Source: Bacteroidia bacterium (GTDB lineage Bacteria > Bacteroidota > Bacteroidia > Bacteroidales > CAJPTX01). From it: 64,000 nt of DNA. The position numbers and the translations under genes are program-made. The stretch spans positions 1-64,000 of the forward strand of contig PDTX01000006.1 in assembly GCA_002749065.1 (NCBI GenBank), in the 5' to 3' direction. Positions 26,834 through 35,818 of the stretch are shown piece by piece. The first letter of the stretch is position 1. Each line of letters starts with the position of its first letter. The notes beneath the pieces were generated by a model. That model saw only the letters and a list, made by a program, of their open reading frames with translations, ran no database searches and was not told where the DNA came from.

Positions 26834-27751
26834 ATGAAGTCGCTGGTCGTGCTGCTCGGGCCGACGGGGGTGGGGAAGACCAGCATGAGTATCCGCCTGG
26901 CCCGGGAGCTGGGCTGCGAGATAGTCAATGCCGATTCGCGCCAGTGCTTCGCCCAGATGCGGATTGGCACGGCCTTCCCGAGCGGGGAGGAGCTGGCCGC
27001 CGTGCCGCACCACCTGCTGGGGCATAGGCGAATTGACGAGCGCTACAGCTGCGGGCAGTACGAGCTAGACGCGCTGGCGACGCTCGAGCGGCTCTTCGAG
27101 GGCCACGACTGCGCCATCCTCTGCGGGGGTAGCATGCTCTATGTGGATGCGGTCTGCCAGGGTATGGACGATTTCCCCGAGCCGGATATTGCCTTGCGTC
27201 AGCGGCTTAGCGAACGCTTGTCGGCAGAGGGCCTCGATGCGCTGGGCGCCGAGCTGGCGGTGCTGGACCCCATAGTCTGGGAGCGAATTGACCGGCGGAA
27301 TGGCGCCCGCGTGCTGCGTGCCCTGGAGGTATGCCTGCAGACGGGCAGGCCCTACAGCAGCTGGCTGGGGCGGCAGAAGCGCGAGCGACCCTTCGGGGTG
27401 ATCAAGGTGGGGATATCGCGCGATTGGGGGGAGCTCTGCGACCGTATCAATCGGCGGGTGGACGCGATGCTGGAGGCCGGCCTGGAGGAGGAGGCCCGTG
27501 CGCTCTGGCCGCATGAGGGTAATCCCGCCCTGCGAACCGTGGGCTATACCGAGTTTTTCTCTTACTTTGCGGGGCGGATTGACCGCGACGAGGCCGTGGA
27601 GAAGATACGGGTGAATACCCGGAGGTACGCCAAGCGCCAGCTCCGTTGGTGGGCCAGGGATGGCGCGGTTCGCTGGTTTGACGCGGACGACTACGCGGGC
27701 CTCGCGGCCTACGTTACGTCTCGGCTCGCGGCGCTTGGGCATTCAGCATAG
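26834..27751 (+). CDS. miaA: tRNA dimethylallyltransferase
   Basis: 305 residues. Transfers a dimethylallyl group to A37 of tRNAs that read codons starting with U. The P-loop GPTGVGKTS (residues 9-17) is followed by the substrate motif NADSRQCF, the HHLLGHR segment, the LCGGSMLYVDAV strand and the C-terminal zinc-finger-like tRNA region ending RYAKRQLRWW, all in family order. In Bacteroidota there are often two miaA paralogues; no other is in view. Start is fixed by spacing to the upstream gene (three bases) and the short distance to the P-loop. Confidence 0.95.
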   Translation: MKSLVVLLGPTGVGKTSMSIRLARELGCEIVNADSRQCFAQMRIGTAFPSGEELAAVPHHLLGHRRIDERYSCGQYELDALATLERLFEGHDCAILCGGSMLYVDAVCQGMDDFPEPDIALRQRLSERLSAEGLDALGAELAVLDPIVWERIDRRNGARVLRALEVCLQTGRPYSSWLGRQKRERPFGVIKVGISRDWGELCDRINRRVDAMLEAGLEEEARALWPHEGNPALRTVGYTEFFSYFAGRIDRDEAVEKIRVNTRRYAKRQLRWWARDGAVRWFDADDYAGLAAYVTSRLAALGHSA

Positions 27752-27761
27752 GGGGTAGCAG

Positions 27762-28757
27762 ATGGTAGAGAATAGGATTTTGTTCAGCATAGTCGTGCCG
27801 GTGTACAATCGGCCGGAGGAGCTCGATGAGCTACTGGAGAGCCTCTCGCATCAGGGGGTCAGGGGGTTTGAGGTGATAGTGGTGGATGATGGCTCCACCC
27901 GCAGGTGCGATGAGGTGTGCGCCAAGTGGGAGACGATCGGGGCCTTCCCCCTCCGCTACGAGTGGCAGCAGAACACGGGCCCGGCGGGTGCGCGCAACCG
28001 GGCGGCGCTCGACCCGGCCCTCCGTGGCGACTATATCCTCTTCCTCGATTCGGACTGCATTGCCCCGCCCAACTACCTGTATTTCACCCAGCACTGGGTG
28101 GGCGAGAGCGGGTGGGTCGACCTGTGGGGGGGGCCTGATGCCTTCATGAAGAGCTTCACCGTCAAGCAGAAGGCCATCTCCTACGCCATGACCAGCCCCC
28201 TGACCACCGGCGGGATACGTGGTGGCGGGGAGCGTGCCACGAAGTTCTACCCCCGGACCTTCAACATGGGGGTCCGTCGCGAGGCCTTCCGCCAGGTCGG
28301 GGGCTTCACCTCCGACATGCGCTACGGGGAGGACGTGGACCTGAGCATGCGCCTGGTGGAGCAGGGATTCCGGAGCGCGCTCTTCCCCGACCTCTTCGTA
28401 TATCACAAGCGGCGGACCACCTTCGGGGCCTTCTTCCGCCAGGTGTTCCACTCCGGCGGGGCGAGGGTGGACCTGAGCCGCCGCCACAAGGGGAGCCTCA
28501 AGCTGGTGCACCTGCTGCCCGCCATCGGGGTGGTCCTCCTCATCCTCGGCATGCTCATCCCGGTCACCAACTTCCAGGAGGCCGTCTTTGCCCTGGCCCT
28601 GCTCTACGCCCTCCTGGTGGGGCTCCACGCCACCTACCGCTTCCGCTCCCCGCGCCTTGGCGGGCTGGCGATCCTGGCCTGCGCCGTCATGATGCTGGGC
28701 TACGGGCTGGGCTATCTCTCCTCCCTGCTGGGTCTGGCCGGGCGCGAAGAGGGCTAG
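27762..28757 (+). CDS. Family 2 glycosyltransferase, membrane-anchored
   Basis: 331 residues. N-terminal GT-A domain with SIVVPVYNRPEELDELLESL, VIVVDDGST, and the metal-binding DSDC motif; FNMGVRREAFRQVGGF, then RYGEDVDLSMRL with the catalytic ED-type motif. Two or three C-terminal hydrophobic segments (about 250-325) anchor it to the inner membrane. It probably extends a lipid-linked or surface glycan on the cytoplasmic face; acceptor and sugar are unknown. It starts 10 bases after miaA, suggesting one transcript, though no other glycan genes are close. Confidence 0.88.
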   Translation: MVENRILFSIVVPVYNRPEELDELLESLSHQGVRGFEVIVVDDGSTRRCDEVCAKWETIGAFPLRYEWQQNTGPAGARNRAALDPALRGDYILFLDSDCIAPPNYLYFTQHWVGESGWVDLWGGPDAFMKSFTVKQKAISYAMTSPLTTGGIRGGGERATKFYPRTFNMGVRREAFRQVGGFTSDMRYGEDVDLSMRLVEQGFRSALFPDLFVYHKRRTTFGAFFRQVFHSGGARVDLSRRHKGSLKLVHLLPAIGVVLLILGMLIPVTNFQEAVFALALLYALLVGLHATYRFRSPRLGGLAILACAVMMLGYGLGYLSSLLGLAGREEG

Positions 28758-28871
28758 AGGCCCAGGCCAGGCTGCTCCTGCGCGGATGACCCCACCCGGA
28801 TGTATTCCCAAAAAGGGTGCTACAAAACGTCTTAAAAAGTCGGGGGAAGCCATTTTCCAATTGAAAAAGGC

Positions 28872-28879
28872 TATATTTG
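28872..28879 (+). promoter_or_regulatory. -7 promoter box for the ECF sigma factor operon
   Basis: TATATTTG matches TAnnTTTG. It implies a transcript start near 28886 and a leader of about 105 bases, excluding the in-frame upstream start at 28877 and supporting the ATG at 28991. The leader can form a small hairpin (CATCCG 28945-28950 with CGGATG 28960-28965). Confidence 0.65.
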
Positions 28880-28990
28880 CTGACATTTTGCGACGATTTT
28901 CGGTGCATCTCAAATAGGCTTTGGTGCTATGTAGCAGGGACTTTCATCCGTCTGACGACCGGATGCAGGGTGAAGAAAAACACGAAAGGC

Positions 28991-29599
28991 ATGGAGGTAA
29001 ATTCTAAACTAAGCGATAAGGCCCAGCGCGACCTTATCCTGATAGAACGGGCCAGGGAGAACGACCAGGCCGCCTTCCGGGAGCTGTACGATAAGTACTA
29101 CAACTCCATCTACTATCTGGTCCTCAAGATGGTAGGTAAGCCCAGCGATGCCGAAGACCTCGCCTCCGAGGCGCTGGGTAAGGCCTTCCGCAACATACAC
29201 CAGTACGTGCCCACCTACGCCTTCAGCAGCTGGCTATTCAAAATCGCGACCAACAAGACCATCGACTTCATCCGTAAGCGGCGGATGAACTTCGTGGACT
29301 ACGACCTAATTCCCCAGGGCAGCGGCGAGCATGGCAACGGGACGATGGCCTCATTCACCCTCGACGAAGACCCCGAGAAGCTGATGGTGCAGCAGCAGAC
29401 CAAGGAGCGCCTTTGGGAGCTGGTGGACCGCCTCAAGCCCCACTACCGCCTGCTGGTCATCATGCGCTACTTCGAGGAGTTCACCTACGAGGAGATCAGC
29501 GTCGCGCTCGACCTGCCCATGGGCACCGTCAAGGCCCAGCTCTTCCGCTCGCGGAGCATGCTCCAGGACCTACTCAAGGGGAAGGACACCCTCGATTAG
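28991..29599 (+). CDS. ECF-type RNA polymerase sigma factor
   Basis: 202 residues. Region 2 (about 22-90) shows AAFRELYDKYYNSIYYLVLKM, the DAEDLASEALGKAFRNI core-binding helix and SSWLFKIATNKTIDFIRKRR for the -10 element. Region 4 (about 140-195) shows YFEEFTYEEISVALDLPMGTVKAQLFRSR, a helix-turn-helix. The layout is ECF (regions 2 and 4 only). No anti-sigma gene is adjacent; instead rsmG starts within its stop codon (TAGTG at 29597-29601), so the two are translationally coupled. A possible relation is control of growth or stress responses, but this is a guess. Confidence 0.92.
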   Translation: MEVNSKLSDKAQRDLILIERARENDQAAFRELYDKYYNSIYYLVLKMVGKPSDAEDLASEALGKAFRNIHQYVPTYAFSSWLFKIATNKTIDFIRKRRMNFVDYDLIPQGSGEHGNGTMASFTLDEDPEKLMVQQQTKERLWELVDRLKPHYRLLVIMRYFEEFTYEEISVALDLPMGTVKAQLFRSRSMLQDLLKGKDTLD

Positions 29600-30243
29600 T
29601 GGATTCGCAGCGAGCCTTCTCGGAGGTGGCCCAGCTCGCGGCCATCTACCCCGCGCTGGGGGAGGCCCAGCTCCAGCAGCTTGTCCACCTCGGCGATTGC
29701 TACCGGGAGTGGAATGCCAAAATCAACCTGATCTCGCGCCAGGACATAGGCAACGTAGTGCGCCATCACGTGGTGCATAGCCTCGCGCCGACCCTCTTTC
29801 TCGATTTCCGGAGCGGCTGCCGGGTGCTCGACTTCGGCACGGGGGGCGGATTGCCCGGCCTACCTCTGGCCATCGCCCACCCCGAGGTGGAGTTCCATTT
29901 GGTGGACTCCATCGGCAAGAAGATACGTGTGGTGCAGGCCATAGCCCGGGAGCTGGGGCTGGAGAACGTGACCGCGGAGCAGGTCCGGGGGGAGCAGCTC
30001 AAGGGGCAGTACGCCTGGGTGGTTTCCCGTGGCGTGACCGACATGGTGCAGCTCTGGCAGTGGGTGCGTGGCCTGCTGGTGGCCGAGGGCGGGGCGCAGC
30101 CCAACGGCCTGATAGCCTACAAGGGGGGTGACCTGCGGCGGGAGCTGGCGAGCTTCGGCAGGAGGGCGACGATTTGGGAGCTGGCGGGCCGCCTGCCCGG
30201 TGAATGGTTCGAGGGCAAGCAGCTCGTGCGCATCGCGAAGTAG
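29599..30243 (+). CDS. rsmG: 16S rRNA (guanine-527-N7)-methyltransferase
   Basis: 214 residues with a GTG start that shares its first base with the sigma-factor stop codon. Methylates G527 in the 530 loop of 16S rRNA using S-adenosylmethionine. Visible: YREWNAKINLISRQD and HHVVHSLAP N-terminal segments, the SAM-binding VLDFGTGGGLPGLPLAI, then VDSIGKKIRVVQAIA and the VVSRGVTD motif. No in-frame ATG occurs before the SAM motif, so GTG is the credible start. Its stop abuts the stop of the convergent membrane-protein gene with no spacer. Confidence 0.93.
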   Translation: MDSQRAFSEVAQLAAIYPALGEAQLQQLVHLGDCYREWNAKINLISRQDIGNVVRHHVVHSLAPTLFLDFRSGCRVLDFGTGGGLPGLPLAIAHPEVEFHLVDSIGKKIRVVQAIARELGLENVTAEQVRGEQLKGQYAWVVSRGVTDMVQLWQWVRGLLVAEGGAQPNGLIAYKGGDLRRELASFGRRATIWELAGRLPGEWFEGKQLVRIAK

Positions 30244-30930
30244 CTACTTCTTTGAGGCGAAGGCCAGGATAAGCCCGAGGGCGATGGAGAGAACGGCGGC
30301 GAAGAGCGTGCGCATGTCGGCCGGGAGGAGGAAGGAGATGGTGTGCGCCGGTATCCAGAAGAGGGGGATGGTCTTGGCGAACACGAAGTTCCACTGCACC
30401 TTCCAGTCTATCCGCTCGCGGAGGATGTCCACCACGTGAATTCGGTGCGTGAGCGCTCCCATTCCCCCTTGCCACTCCGCGATGTGCATATCAGTAATCT
30501 TGTGGGTGAGCATCATGACGGGCGCGTAGACGGTGTTCATCACCGCGCTGACCGCGAGGGCCACCAGCACCCGTTGCGGGCCCATCGGTCCGGCGAGTGC
30601 CTCGGTGGCCTCCGCTAGGCCGAGGTAGGCCAGGAAGGTGGGCACGCCGGTGGCGAAGATCACGAAGGCGAGCTTGACGGTGAGGCCGAGGATGCCCCAG
30701 ACCACCGCGCGGGGGAGGAGGCCGAAGCCCGGCGGGACGTACTGGCCGCTGCGGATGCGGGCCGCGAGCATCTCGCCGAAGGTGGCCAGGAGGGCGAACT
30801 TCAGGAAGGCCGCCACCATCCCGTGCTGGCCGTTGAGCCAGTCGTAGGCCTCTTGCACTGGCTCTACGAGCGCGAAGAGGGAGATGAAGGCGAGGGCCAG
30901 GATGATTACCCCGAGGTCTTTCGTTCTCAT
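30244..30930 (-). CDS. Integral membrane protein of unknown function
   Basis: 228 residues with about five or six hydrophobic segments (first at about 5-20, last at about 205-225). The C-terminal part (WKVQWNFVFAKTIPLFWIPAHTISFLLP) has an aromatic/proline pattern that recalls the Mpv17/PMP22 family, but I am not sure. It is the last gene of the minus-strand envelope operon, 23 bases after the lytic transglycosylase. The start is the ATG at 30930; the longer frame upstream overlaps the transglycosylase and is a shadow. Confidence 0.75.
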   Translation of the reverse strand: MRTKDLGVIILALAFISLFALVEPVQEAYDWLNGQHGMVAAFLKFALLATFGEMLAARIRSGQYVPPGFGLLPRAVVWGILGLTVKLAFVIFATGVPTFLAYLGLAEATEALAGPMGPQRVLVALAVSAVMNTVYAPVMMLTHKITDMHIAEWQGGMGALTHRIHVVDILRERIDWKVQWNFVFAKTIPLFWIPAHTISFLLPADMRTLFAAVLSIALGLILAFASKK

Positions 30931-30953
30931 GCCTAGTGCGTTTTGTCCGGTTC

Positions 30954-32258
30954 TTACTGTTCGGTATCGTTGCTCATGCGGGCGTACTGCTTGGGGGTGA
31001 GCCAGATGGTGAGCTCGTCGCCCGGATGGATCTGCACCTTGCCGTTCCACTCGTATATGTCGTCGAGGGTGCAGACGTAGCGTATGGCGATTTTGTGGAG
31101 GTACTCCCCCTTCTGGACGCGGTGCCGGTGGCGTATGCTCCGGGTTTCGCGCTGGGGGAAGGGGGTTTCCTGGGCCTTGTGGCTCTGGGCGTATATCCTG
31201 TCGCAGCGCTCCGCGAAGGCGAGGCTGGCCTTGGTGGGGAGGGTCAGCACGTGGTGCTCGCCCGCCTTGGGCTTGGGTACGTAGCCGGCGCGGAAGCGGG
31301 GGTTCAGGAAGTAGAGCAGCTCCACGCTCACGCCGGTCCACCGCGCGAGGGGCTTGAACGAGAGGGCGTGGCTCACGTGCACGGTGTCGGTCTCCGCGAA
31401 GCTGATGCGCGGGGGCCTGGGGCGCATTCCCAGCTTGCCGGCGTAGGTGAATACGTAGTTGGCGGCGATGAAGGCCGGGATGTAGTTCTGCGCGGCCTCG
31501 GGCAGGACGGGGAGCAGCTTCCAGAAGTCGCGCTCGCCCTCGGCGCGCAGGATGGCCCGCTTGACCGCGCCCGGCCCGATGTTGTAGGCCGCGAGGGCCA
31601 GGAGCCAGTCGTCGAACATGGAGTGGAGGTACTTGAGGTAGACGCAGGCCGCCTCGGTGGAGAGGCGGGGGTCCATCCGGTCGTCCATGAAGCTGTCGAC
31701 CCTCAGGTTCAGCATCGGGATGGTGTTCATCTTGAACTGCCATAGCCCCGTGGCGCCGGATACGGATACGGCCAGGGGGTTGAGGGCCGACTCGACCACG
31801 GCCAGGTACACGAGCTCCTGCGGGAGGCGGTGGCGGTCCAGCGCGGCGCGGAAGAGCGGGAAGTACAGGTCGGCCAGGCCCATGGTGCGCTCCATCTGCC
31901 CTCGTCGGCTGGTGGTGAAGAGGTCTATGTACTTCTTGACCAGCCTGTGGTAGCGCATCGGGATGATGGACTGCTGGTTGAGCTCGGCCAGCTTGTACTC
32001 CACGGCCAGCGGGGGGGCCTTCAGGAGGGTGGAGTCCGGCTTGCCTGGCACCTCCACCTCGTGCCGGGGGAGGGCGTTGGGTATGGGGGGGGGCACCTCG
32101 TGCCAGAAGGCCGCGTAGCTATCCAGGTTGTCGAGCCGGTCTGCCACCCCGTCCTTGGCCCAGGCTGCGCTTCGGCCCGGCGCGAGCCCCAGCGCGGCGA
32201 GCAGCAGGAGGAGGCGGAGCTGCCAGCCGGGGTAGGGTATGCGGGGTTGGGGGGCCAC
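30954..32258 (-). CDS. MltD-like membrane-bound lytic transglycosylase
   Basis: 434 residues. Signal peptide (about 8-35). The SLT catalytic domain (about 130-290) contains the catalytic Glu in VVESALNPLAVS, then SGATGLWQFKMNTI and LALAAYNIGPGAVKRAI, the standard SLT motifs. A C-terminal LysM domain (about 370-425, RVQKGEYLHKIAIRYVCTLDDIYEWN) binds glycan strands. It cleaves peptidoglycan to form 1,6-anhydromuramyl ends in the periplasm. Gene order M23 peptidase-dxr-rseP-this gene is tight (nine-base gap after rseP), so it belongs to an envelope-maintenance transcript. Confidence 0.93.
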   Translation of the reverse strand: MAPQPRIPYPGWQLRLLLLLAALGLAPGRSAAWAKDGVADRLDNLDSYAAFWHEVPPPIPNALPRHEVEVPGKPDSTLLKAPPLAVEYKLAELNQQSIIPMRYHRLVKKYIDLFTTSRRGQMERTMGLADLYFPLFRAALDRHRLPQELVYLAVVESALNPLAVSVSGATGLWQFKMNTIPMLNLRVDSFMDDRMDPRLSTEAACVYLKYLHSMFDDWLLALAAYNIGPGAVKRAILRAEGERDFWKLLPVLPEAAQNYIPAFIAANYVFTYAGKLGMRPRPPRISFAETDTVHVSHALSFKPLARWTGVSVELLYFLNPRFRAGYVPKPKAGEHHVLTLPTKASLAFAERCDRIYAQSHKAQETPFPQRETRSIRHRHRVQKGEYLHKIAIRYVCTLDDIYEWNGKVQIHPGDELTIWLTPKQYARMSNDTEQ

Positions 32259-32267
32259 GGTTGCTGG

Positions 32268-33587
32268 CTAGTTGAAGAGCTTGATGACGTCGTTGGCGTT
32301 GGCGTATAGGACCACCAGGATGAGGAAGCCCATGCCGATGAACTGCGCCGTGGTCATGAAGCGGTCGCTGGGGGTTCGCCCCGTGACCATCTCGTAGAGG
32401 ATGAAGAGCGCGTGCCCGCCGTCTAGCCCGGGAATGGGGAGGAAGTTCATCACCGCCAGGGCCAGGGAGAGGAAGGCCGTCAGCGACCAGAAGACGGTCC
32501 AGTCCCAGCTCGTGGGGAAGATTTTGCCGATGGAGATGAAGCCCCCGATGGACTTGTGGGCCTGGGCCTTGGGCTCGAAGAGCAGCTTGAGCGACTGGAC
32601 GTAGTCCGCGAGCTTTTTCCATCCGTGGGCGACCCCCGCGACCATCGCGCCGCCCAGGCTGTAGGACTCGGTGCTGATGGTGAAGAAGCGCTCCATCTCG
32701 GCTACGACCTGCACGCCGGCGACCCCCGTTTCGGGCACCGCGATGCTGAGGGTGGTGTCCTGCCCGGCGCGCGCCACGGTGACCTGCACCTCGCTGCGCC
32801 TGTGGGTGAGCATGGCCGTGCGGAACTCGTCGAAGAAGCTTGCGGGTGCGCCGTTTATCGCCACGAGGCTGTCGCCCGGTAGCAGCCCTGCCTGCTCGGC
32901 CGCTGAGCCAGACACCACGGTTTTCGCGATGAAGGGCATGCGGATGCTGAAGAGCTGCCGACCGGCGAGTAGGGCTGGGAGGTAGGATTTGTCTATCGTT
33001 ATGTCGTGCGAGCTGTCGCCCCGCCTGAGGGTGACCCGCGCGCCGGGGGTGATGACCGTGGCGGTCAGGAGCTCGGTGAAATCGTGGATGGAGTCCCCGT
33101 TGACGGCCACGAGCCGGTCGCCGTGGCGGAAGCCCATCTCCAGCGCGAGCGAGTCGGCCACGATGCCGTACTTGACATCGGCCGTGGCCAGGTAGCTGCG
33201 GCCGTTGGAGTAGAGCAGCGCGCCGTAGATGAGGAAGGCCAGCAGGAGGTTGACCAGCACGCCGCCCGAGATGATGAGCAGGCGTTGCCATGCCGGGTGG
33301 GCGCGGAACTCGTCGGCCTGCACCTGGCCCTTGAGCTGCTCGGTGTCGACGGACTCGTCCACCATCCCCGCGATTTTGCAGTAGCCGCCCAGGGGTAGCC
33401 AGCCGATGCCGAATTCGGTCTGCCCGATTCTGCGCTTGAAGACGGAGAACCAGGGGTTGAAGAAGATGTAGAACTTGTCGACCCGTACCCCGCATAGGCG
33501 CGCCGCGATGAAGTGGCCCAGCTCATGGAGGAGCACCAGGATGGAGAGGCTCAGGAAGAATTGTAGGATGCGTATTGCGATGTCCAT
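32268..33587 (-). CDS. rseP: RIP/site-2 metalloprotease RseP
   Basis: 439 residues from the ATG at 33587, chosen because MDIAIRILQFFLSLSILVLL matches the family's usual start; an ATG at 33602 would overlap dxr. Zinc site HELGH at residues 21-25 in the first membrane helix, two central PDZ-like domains (about 115-290), and the second zinc motif MNFLPIPGLDGGH in the C-terminal membrane part. Cuts single-pass membrane proteins such as anti-sigma factors and remnant signal peptides. The dxr-rseP pairing is widespread in bacteria. Confidence 0.95.
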   Translation of the reverse strand: MDIAIRILQFFLSLSILVLLHELGHFIAARLCGVRVDKFYIFFNPWFSVFKRRIGQTEFGIGWLPLGGYCKIAGMVDESVDTEQLKGQVQADEFRAHPAWQRLLIISGGVLVNLLLAFLIYGALLYSNGRSYLATADVKYGIVADSLALEMGFRHGDRLVAVNGDSIHDFTELLTATVITPGARVTLRRGDSSHDITIDKSYLPALLAGRQLFSIRMPFIAKTVVSGSAAEQAGLLPGDSLVAINGAPASFFDEFRTAMLTHRRSEVQVTVARAGQDTTLSIAVPETGVAGVQVVAEMERFFTISTESYSLGGAMVAGVAHGWKKLADYVQSLKLLFEPKAQAHKSIGGFISIGKIFPTSWDWTVFWSLTAFLSLALAVMNFLPIPGLDGGHALFILYEMVTGRTPSDRFMTTAQFIGMGFLILVVLYANANDVIKLFN

Positions 33588-33591
33588 GCTG

Positions 33592-34758
33592 CTAGGTATC
33601 AAGTTGCTCGGCCAGCCACATGGCCTGCTCTCGGACGGAGGTGTCGGTGCCTATGTAGTCGTCCAGGCTTGGCTGCTCGATGAAGGGGAGGGTCTCCAGC
33701 GACCGCTCCACGACGGTGCGAATCGCGGTGAAGGGTAGCTGGCCCTTCAGGAAGGCCGACACGGCCACCTCGTTGGCGGCGTTGAGGGCGCAGGGCGCGT
33801 TGCCACCCATGCGGCCGGCCTCTATGGCCAGGGAGAGGCAGGGGAAGCGGTCCAGGTCGGGCTGCTCGAAGGTGAAGTCCTCCCCCGGCCCGAACACGTA
33901 GCGCTTGGCCGGGGAGGGGATGCGGTAGGGGTAGGTGAGCGCGTACTGGATGGGGATGCGCATGTCGGGGGTGCCGAGCTGGGCCTTGAGCGCGCCGTCG
34001 GAGAATTGGACCATGGAGTGGATGATGGCCTGGGGGTGGACCACGACCTCGATGTCGTCGTAGGGCATGTGGAAGAGCCAGTGGGCCTCGATGACCTCCA
34101 GCCCCTTGTTCATGAGGGTGGCCGAGTCTACGGTGATCTTCGCGCCCATGTTCCAGGCCGGGTGCTCGAGGGCCTCCATGGGGGTCACGCGCTCGAGCTC
34201 GGCGAGGCTCTTCTGGCGGAATGGCCCGCCGGAGGCCGTCAGGATGAGCCGCTCGGGCTGGGAGAGCTCGCCCACCAGGCATTGGAATATGGCGGAGTGC
34301 TCGCTGTCGAGCGGCAGGATGGGGGCGTTGTACTTGGCCGAGAGGCCCATGATGAGCTCTCCGGCCACCACGAGCGCCTCCTTGTTGGCCAGGCCCACCG
34401 TCTTGCCGGCCTCGAGGGCGCGGATGGTCGGGATGAGGCCCGCGTAGCCCACGATGGCCACCACGACCATGCTGATGTCCTCCTGCTGGACCAGCGGGTA
34501 GGTGGCCTCCTCCCCGGCGTACACGTCTATCCCCTCGCCGTCCAGGGCCTTGAGCACCAGCGGGTAGAGGGCCGTGTCGCGTATGACCACGGCCTTGGGG
34601 CGGAACTCGCGGGCCTGCTCCACCAGCAGCTGCCACTGCGAGCGGGCCGTCAGCAGGTCTACCCGGAAGAGGTCCTCGTGCATGCGGACCACCTCCAGGG
34701 TCTGGTGGCCTATCGAGCCCGTGGACCCGAGGATGGCCAGGTGTTTTCGCTGCGGCAT
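33592..34758 (-). CDS. dxr: 1-deoxy-D-xylulose-5-phosphate reductoisomerase
   Basis: 388 residues. Second step of the MEP pathway to isoprenoids, using NADPH and a divalent metal. The dinucleotide loop GSTGSIG is at residues 11-17; substrate and metal motifs are LPLDSEHSAIFQ, LTASGGPFR, HPAWNMGAKITVDSATLMNKGLEV and NAANEVAVSAFL. The ATG at 34758 gives the family-typical short N-terminus; an upstream in-frame ATG would run into the M23 gene. The gap to the M23 stop is two bases, so the genes are coupled. Confidence 0.96.
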   Translation of the reverse strand: MPQRKHLAILGSTGSIGHQTLEVVRMHEDLFRVDLLTARSQWQLLVEQAREFRPKAVVIRDTALYPLVLKALDGEGIDVYAGEEATYPLVQQEDISMVVVAIVGYAGLIPTIRALEAGKTVGLANKEALVVAGELIMGLSAKYNAPILPLDSEHSAIFQCLVGELSQPERLILTASGGPFRQKSLAELERVTPMEALEHPAWNMGAKITVDSATLMNKGLEVIEAHWLFHMPYDDIEVVVHPQAIIHSMVQFSDGALKAQLGTPDMRIPIQYALTYPYRIPSPAKRYVFGPGEDFTFEQPDLDRFPCLSLAIEAGRMGGNAPCALNAANEVAVSAFLKGQLPFTAIRTVVERSLETLPFIEQPSLDDYIGTDTSVREQAMWLAEQLDT

Positions 34759-34760
34759 CG

Positions 34761-35615
34761 CTAGAAGAGTATGTAGTTCTTGGGGTTGAGCACGTGCCCC
34801 TCGAACCACAGCTCGAAGTGCAGGTGCGGGCCGCTGGAGAGCTCCCCGCTATTGCCCACTATCGCGACGGGCTCGCCCTGGCTCACCATCATCCCCTGGG
34901 TTTTGAGCAGCGACTTGCAGTGCTTGTACACGGACACCAGGCCGGACTGATGCTGTATGACCATCATGTAGCCGAACTCCCTGTCGTAGCCCGTGAGCAG
35001 GACCGTGCCCTCGGCCACCGAGCTGATCTGCGCGTCGGGCGAGCTGACGATGTCCACGCCGTAGTGGCGCCGCGAGGGGTCGAAGCCCCGGCTGATGTCG
35101 CCCCGCATCGGCGGGACCAGCTCGAAGGCCCTGTGCCCGCCCTTGAGCAGCCCGGCGGTGCTGAGCTGCATGTCGCGCTCGACCTGCACGCGCAGCAGGG
35201 AGTCCTCCTCCGAGCGGGTGAAGTGCACGGTGTCCGCGTCGATGACCGAGTCCAGGTCGCCCATGTAGGCCGCGGGCTTGCCCCCGCTGAAGATCACGCG
35301 GAGGTTGGAGAGGTAGTTGGTCCAGAGCTCCAGCTCGCGGTTGAGCGAGTCGACGCGCAGGGCGTTGCCCACGATCTCCCCCTTGAGCTCCGTCTGCGAG
35401 TAGCCCGGGATGAATGCCCGGATGGGCGTGAAGGCGATGAGGAGCCAGGCGATTCCCAGCACGATGAGGAAGAATGCCCCCAGCGCCACCAGGAAGTTCA
35501 GGCGCGAGAGGAAGGTGCCCCACACCTCCTCGAAGGTCTCCGCGTTGGTGATGGCCAGCCGGTATCGGCTCCGCATGCGGGCCATGAATTCCCTAGATGT
35601 TCTCCTTTCGCCCAT
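34761..35615 (-). CDS. M23-family (LytM) metallopeptidase
   Basis: 284 residues. One membrane helix (about 40-63), a coiled or helical stem (about 75-150) and a C-terminal M23 domain (about 165-284) with zinc ligands in HYGVD and HLHFE and the conserved YKH histidine segment. It probably cuts peptide cross-links of peptidoglycan or, like EnvC, activates an amidase; all visible metal ligands are present, so activity is likely. First gene of the operon, with a promoter box 100 bases upstream. An ATG at 35585 is an alternative start. Confidence 0.92.
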   Translation of the reverse strand: MGERRTSREFMARMRSRYRLAITNAETFEEVWGTFLSRLNFLVALGAFFLIVLGIAWLLIAFTPIRAFIPGYSQTELKGEIVGNALRVDSLNRELELWTNYLSNLRVIFSGGKPAAYMGDLDSVIDADTVHFTRSEEDSLLRVQVERDMQLSTAGLLKGGHRAFELVPPMRGDISRGFDPSRRHYGVDIVSSPDAQISSVAEGTVLLTGYDREFGYMMVIQHQSGLVSVYKHCKSLLKTQGMMVSQGEPVAIVGNSGELSSGPHLHFELWFEGHVLNPKNYILF

Positions 35616-35717
35616 CTGGCTAGATGTGTCTACTTACCTTGTGGCCAGCGGGTCGTGCCGCCCTGGCCGCCTGCCAATTCCGCTCTGCTCGGCGAGGTCG
35701 CTGGATGCGAGCGGATG

Positions 35718-35725
35718 CAAAGGTA
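35718..35725 (-). promoter_or_regulatory. -7 promoter box for the M23-dxr-rseP operon
   Basis: CAAAGGTA on the plus strand reads TACCTTTG on the minus strand, 102 bases upstream of the M23 peptidase start. Confidence 0.7.
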
Positions 35726-35818
35726 GGAAAATCATTAGAATTGGGGGAATTGGGGGAGGGGGGAATTCCTGTCGCTTCTGTGCGTGCCGCTGCTGGGGGG
35801 GCCTTGGCGTAGCATGGC

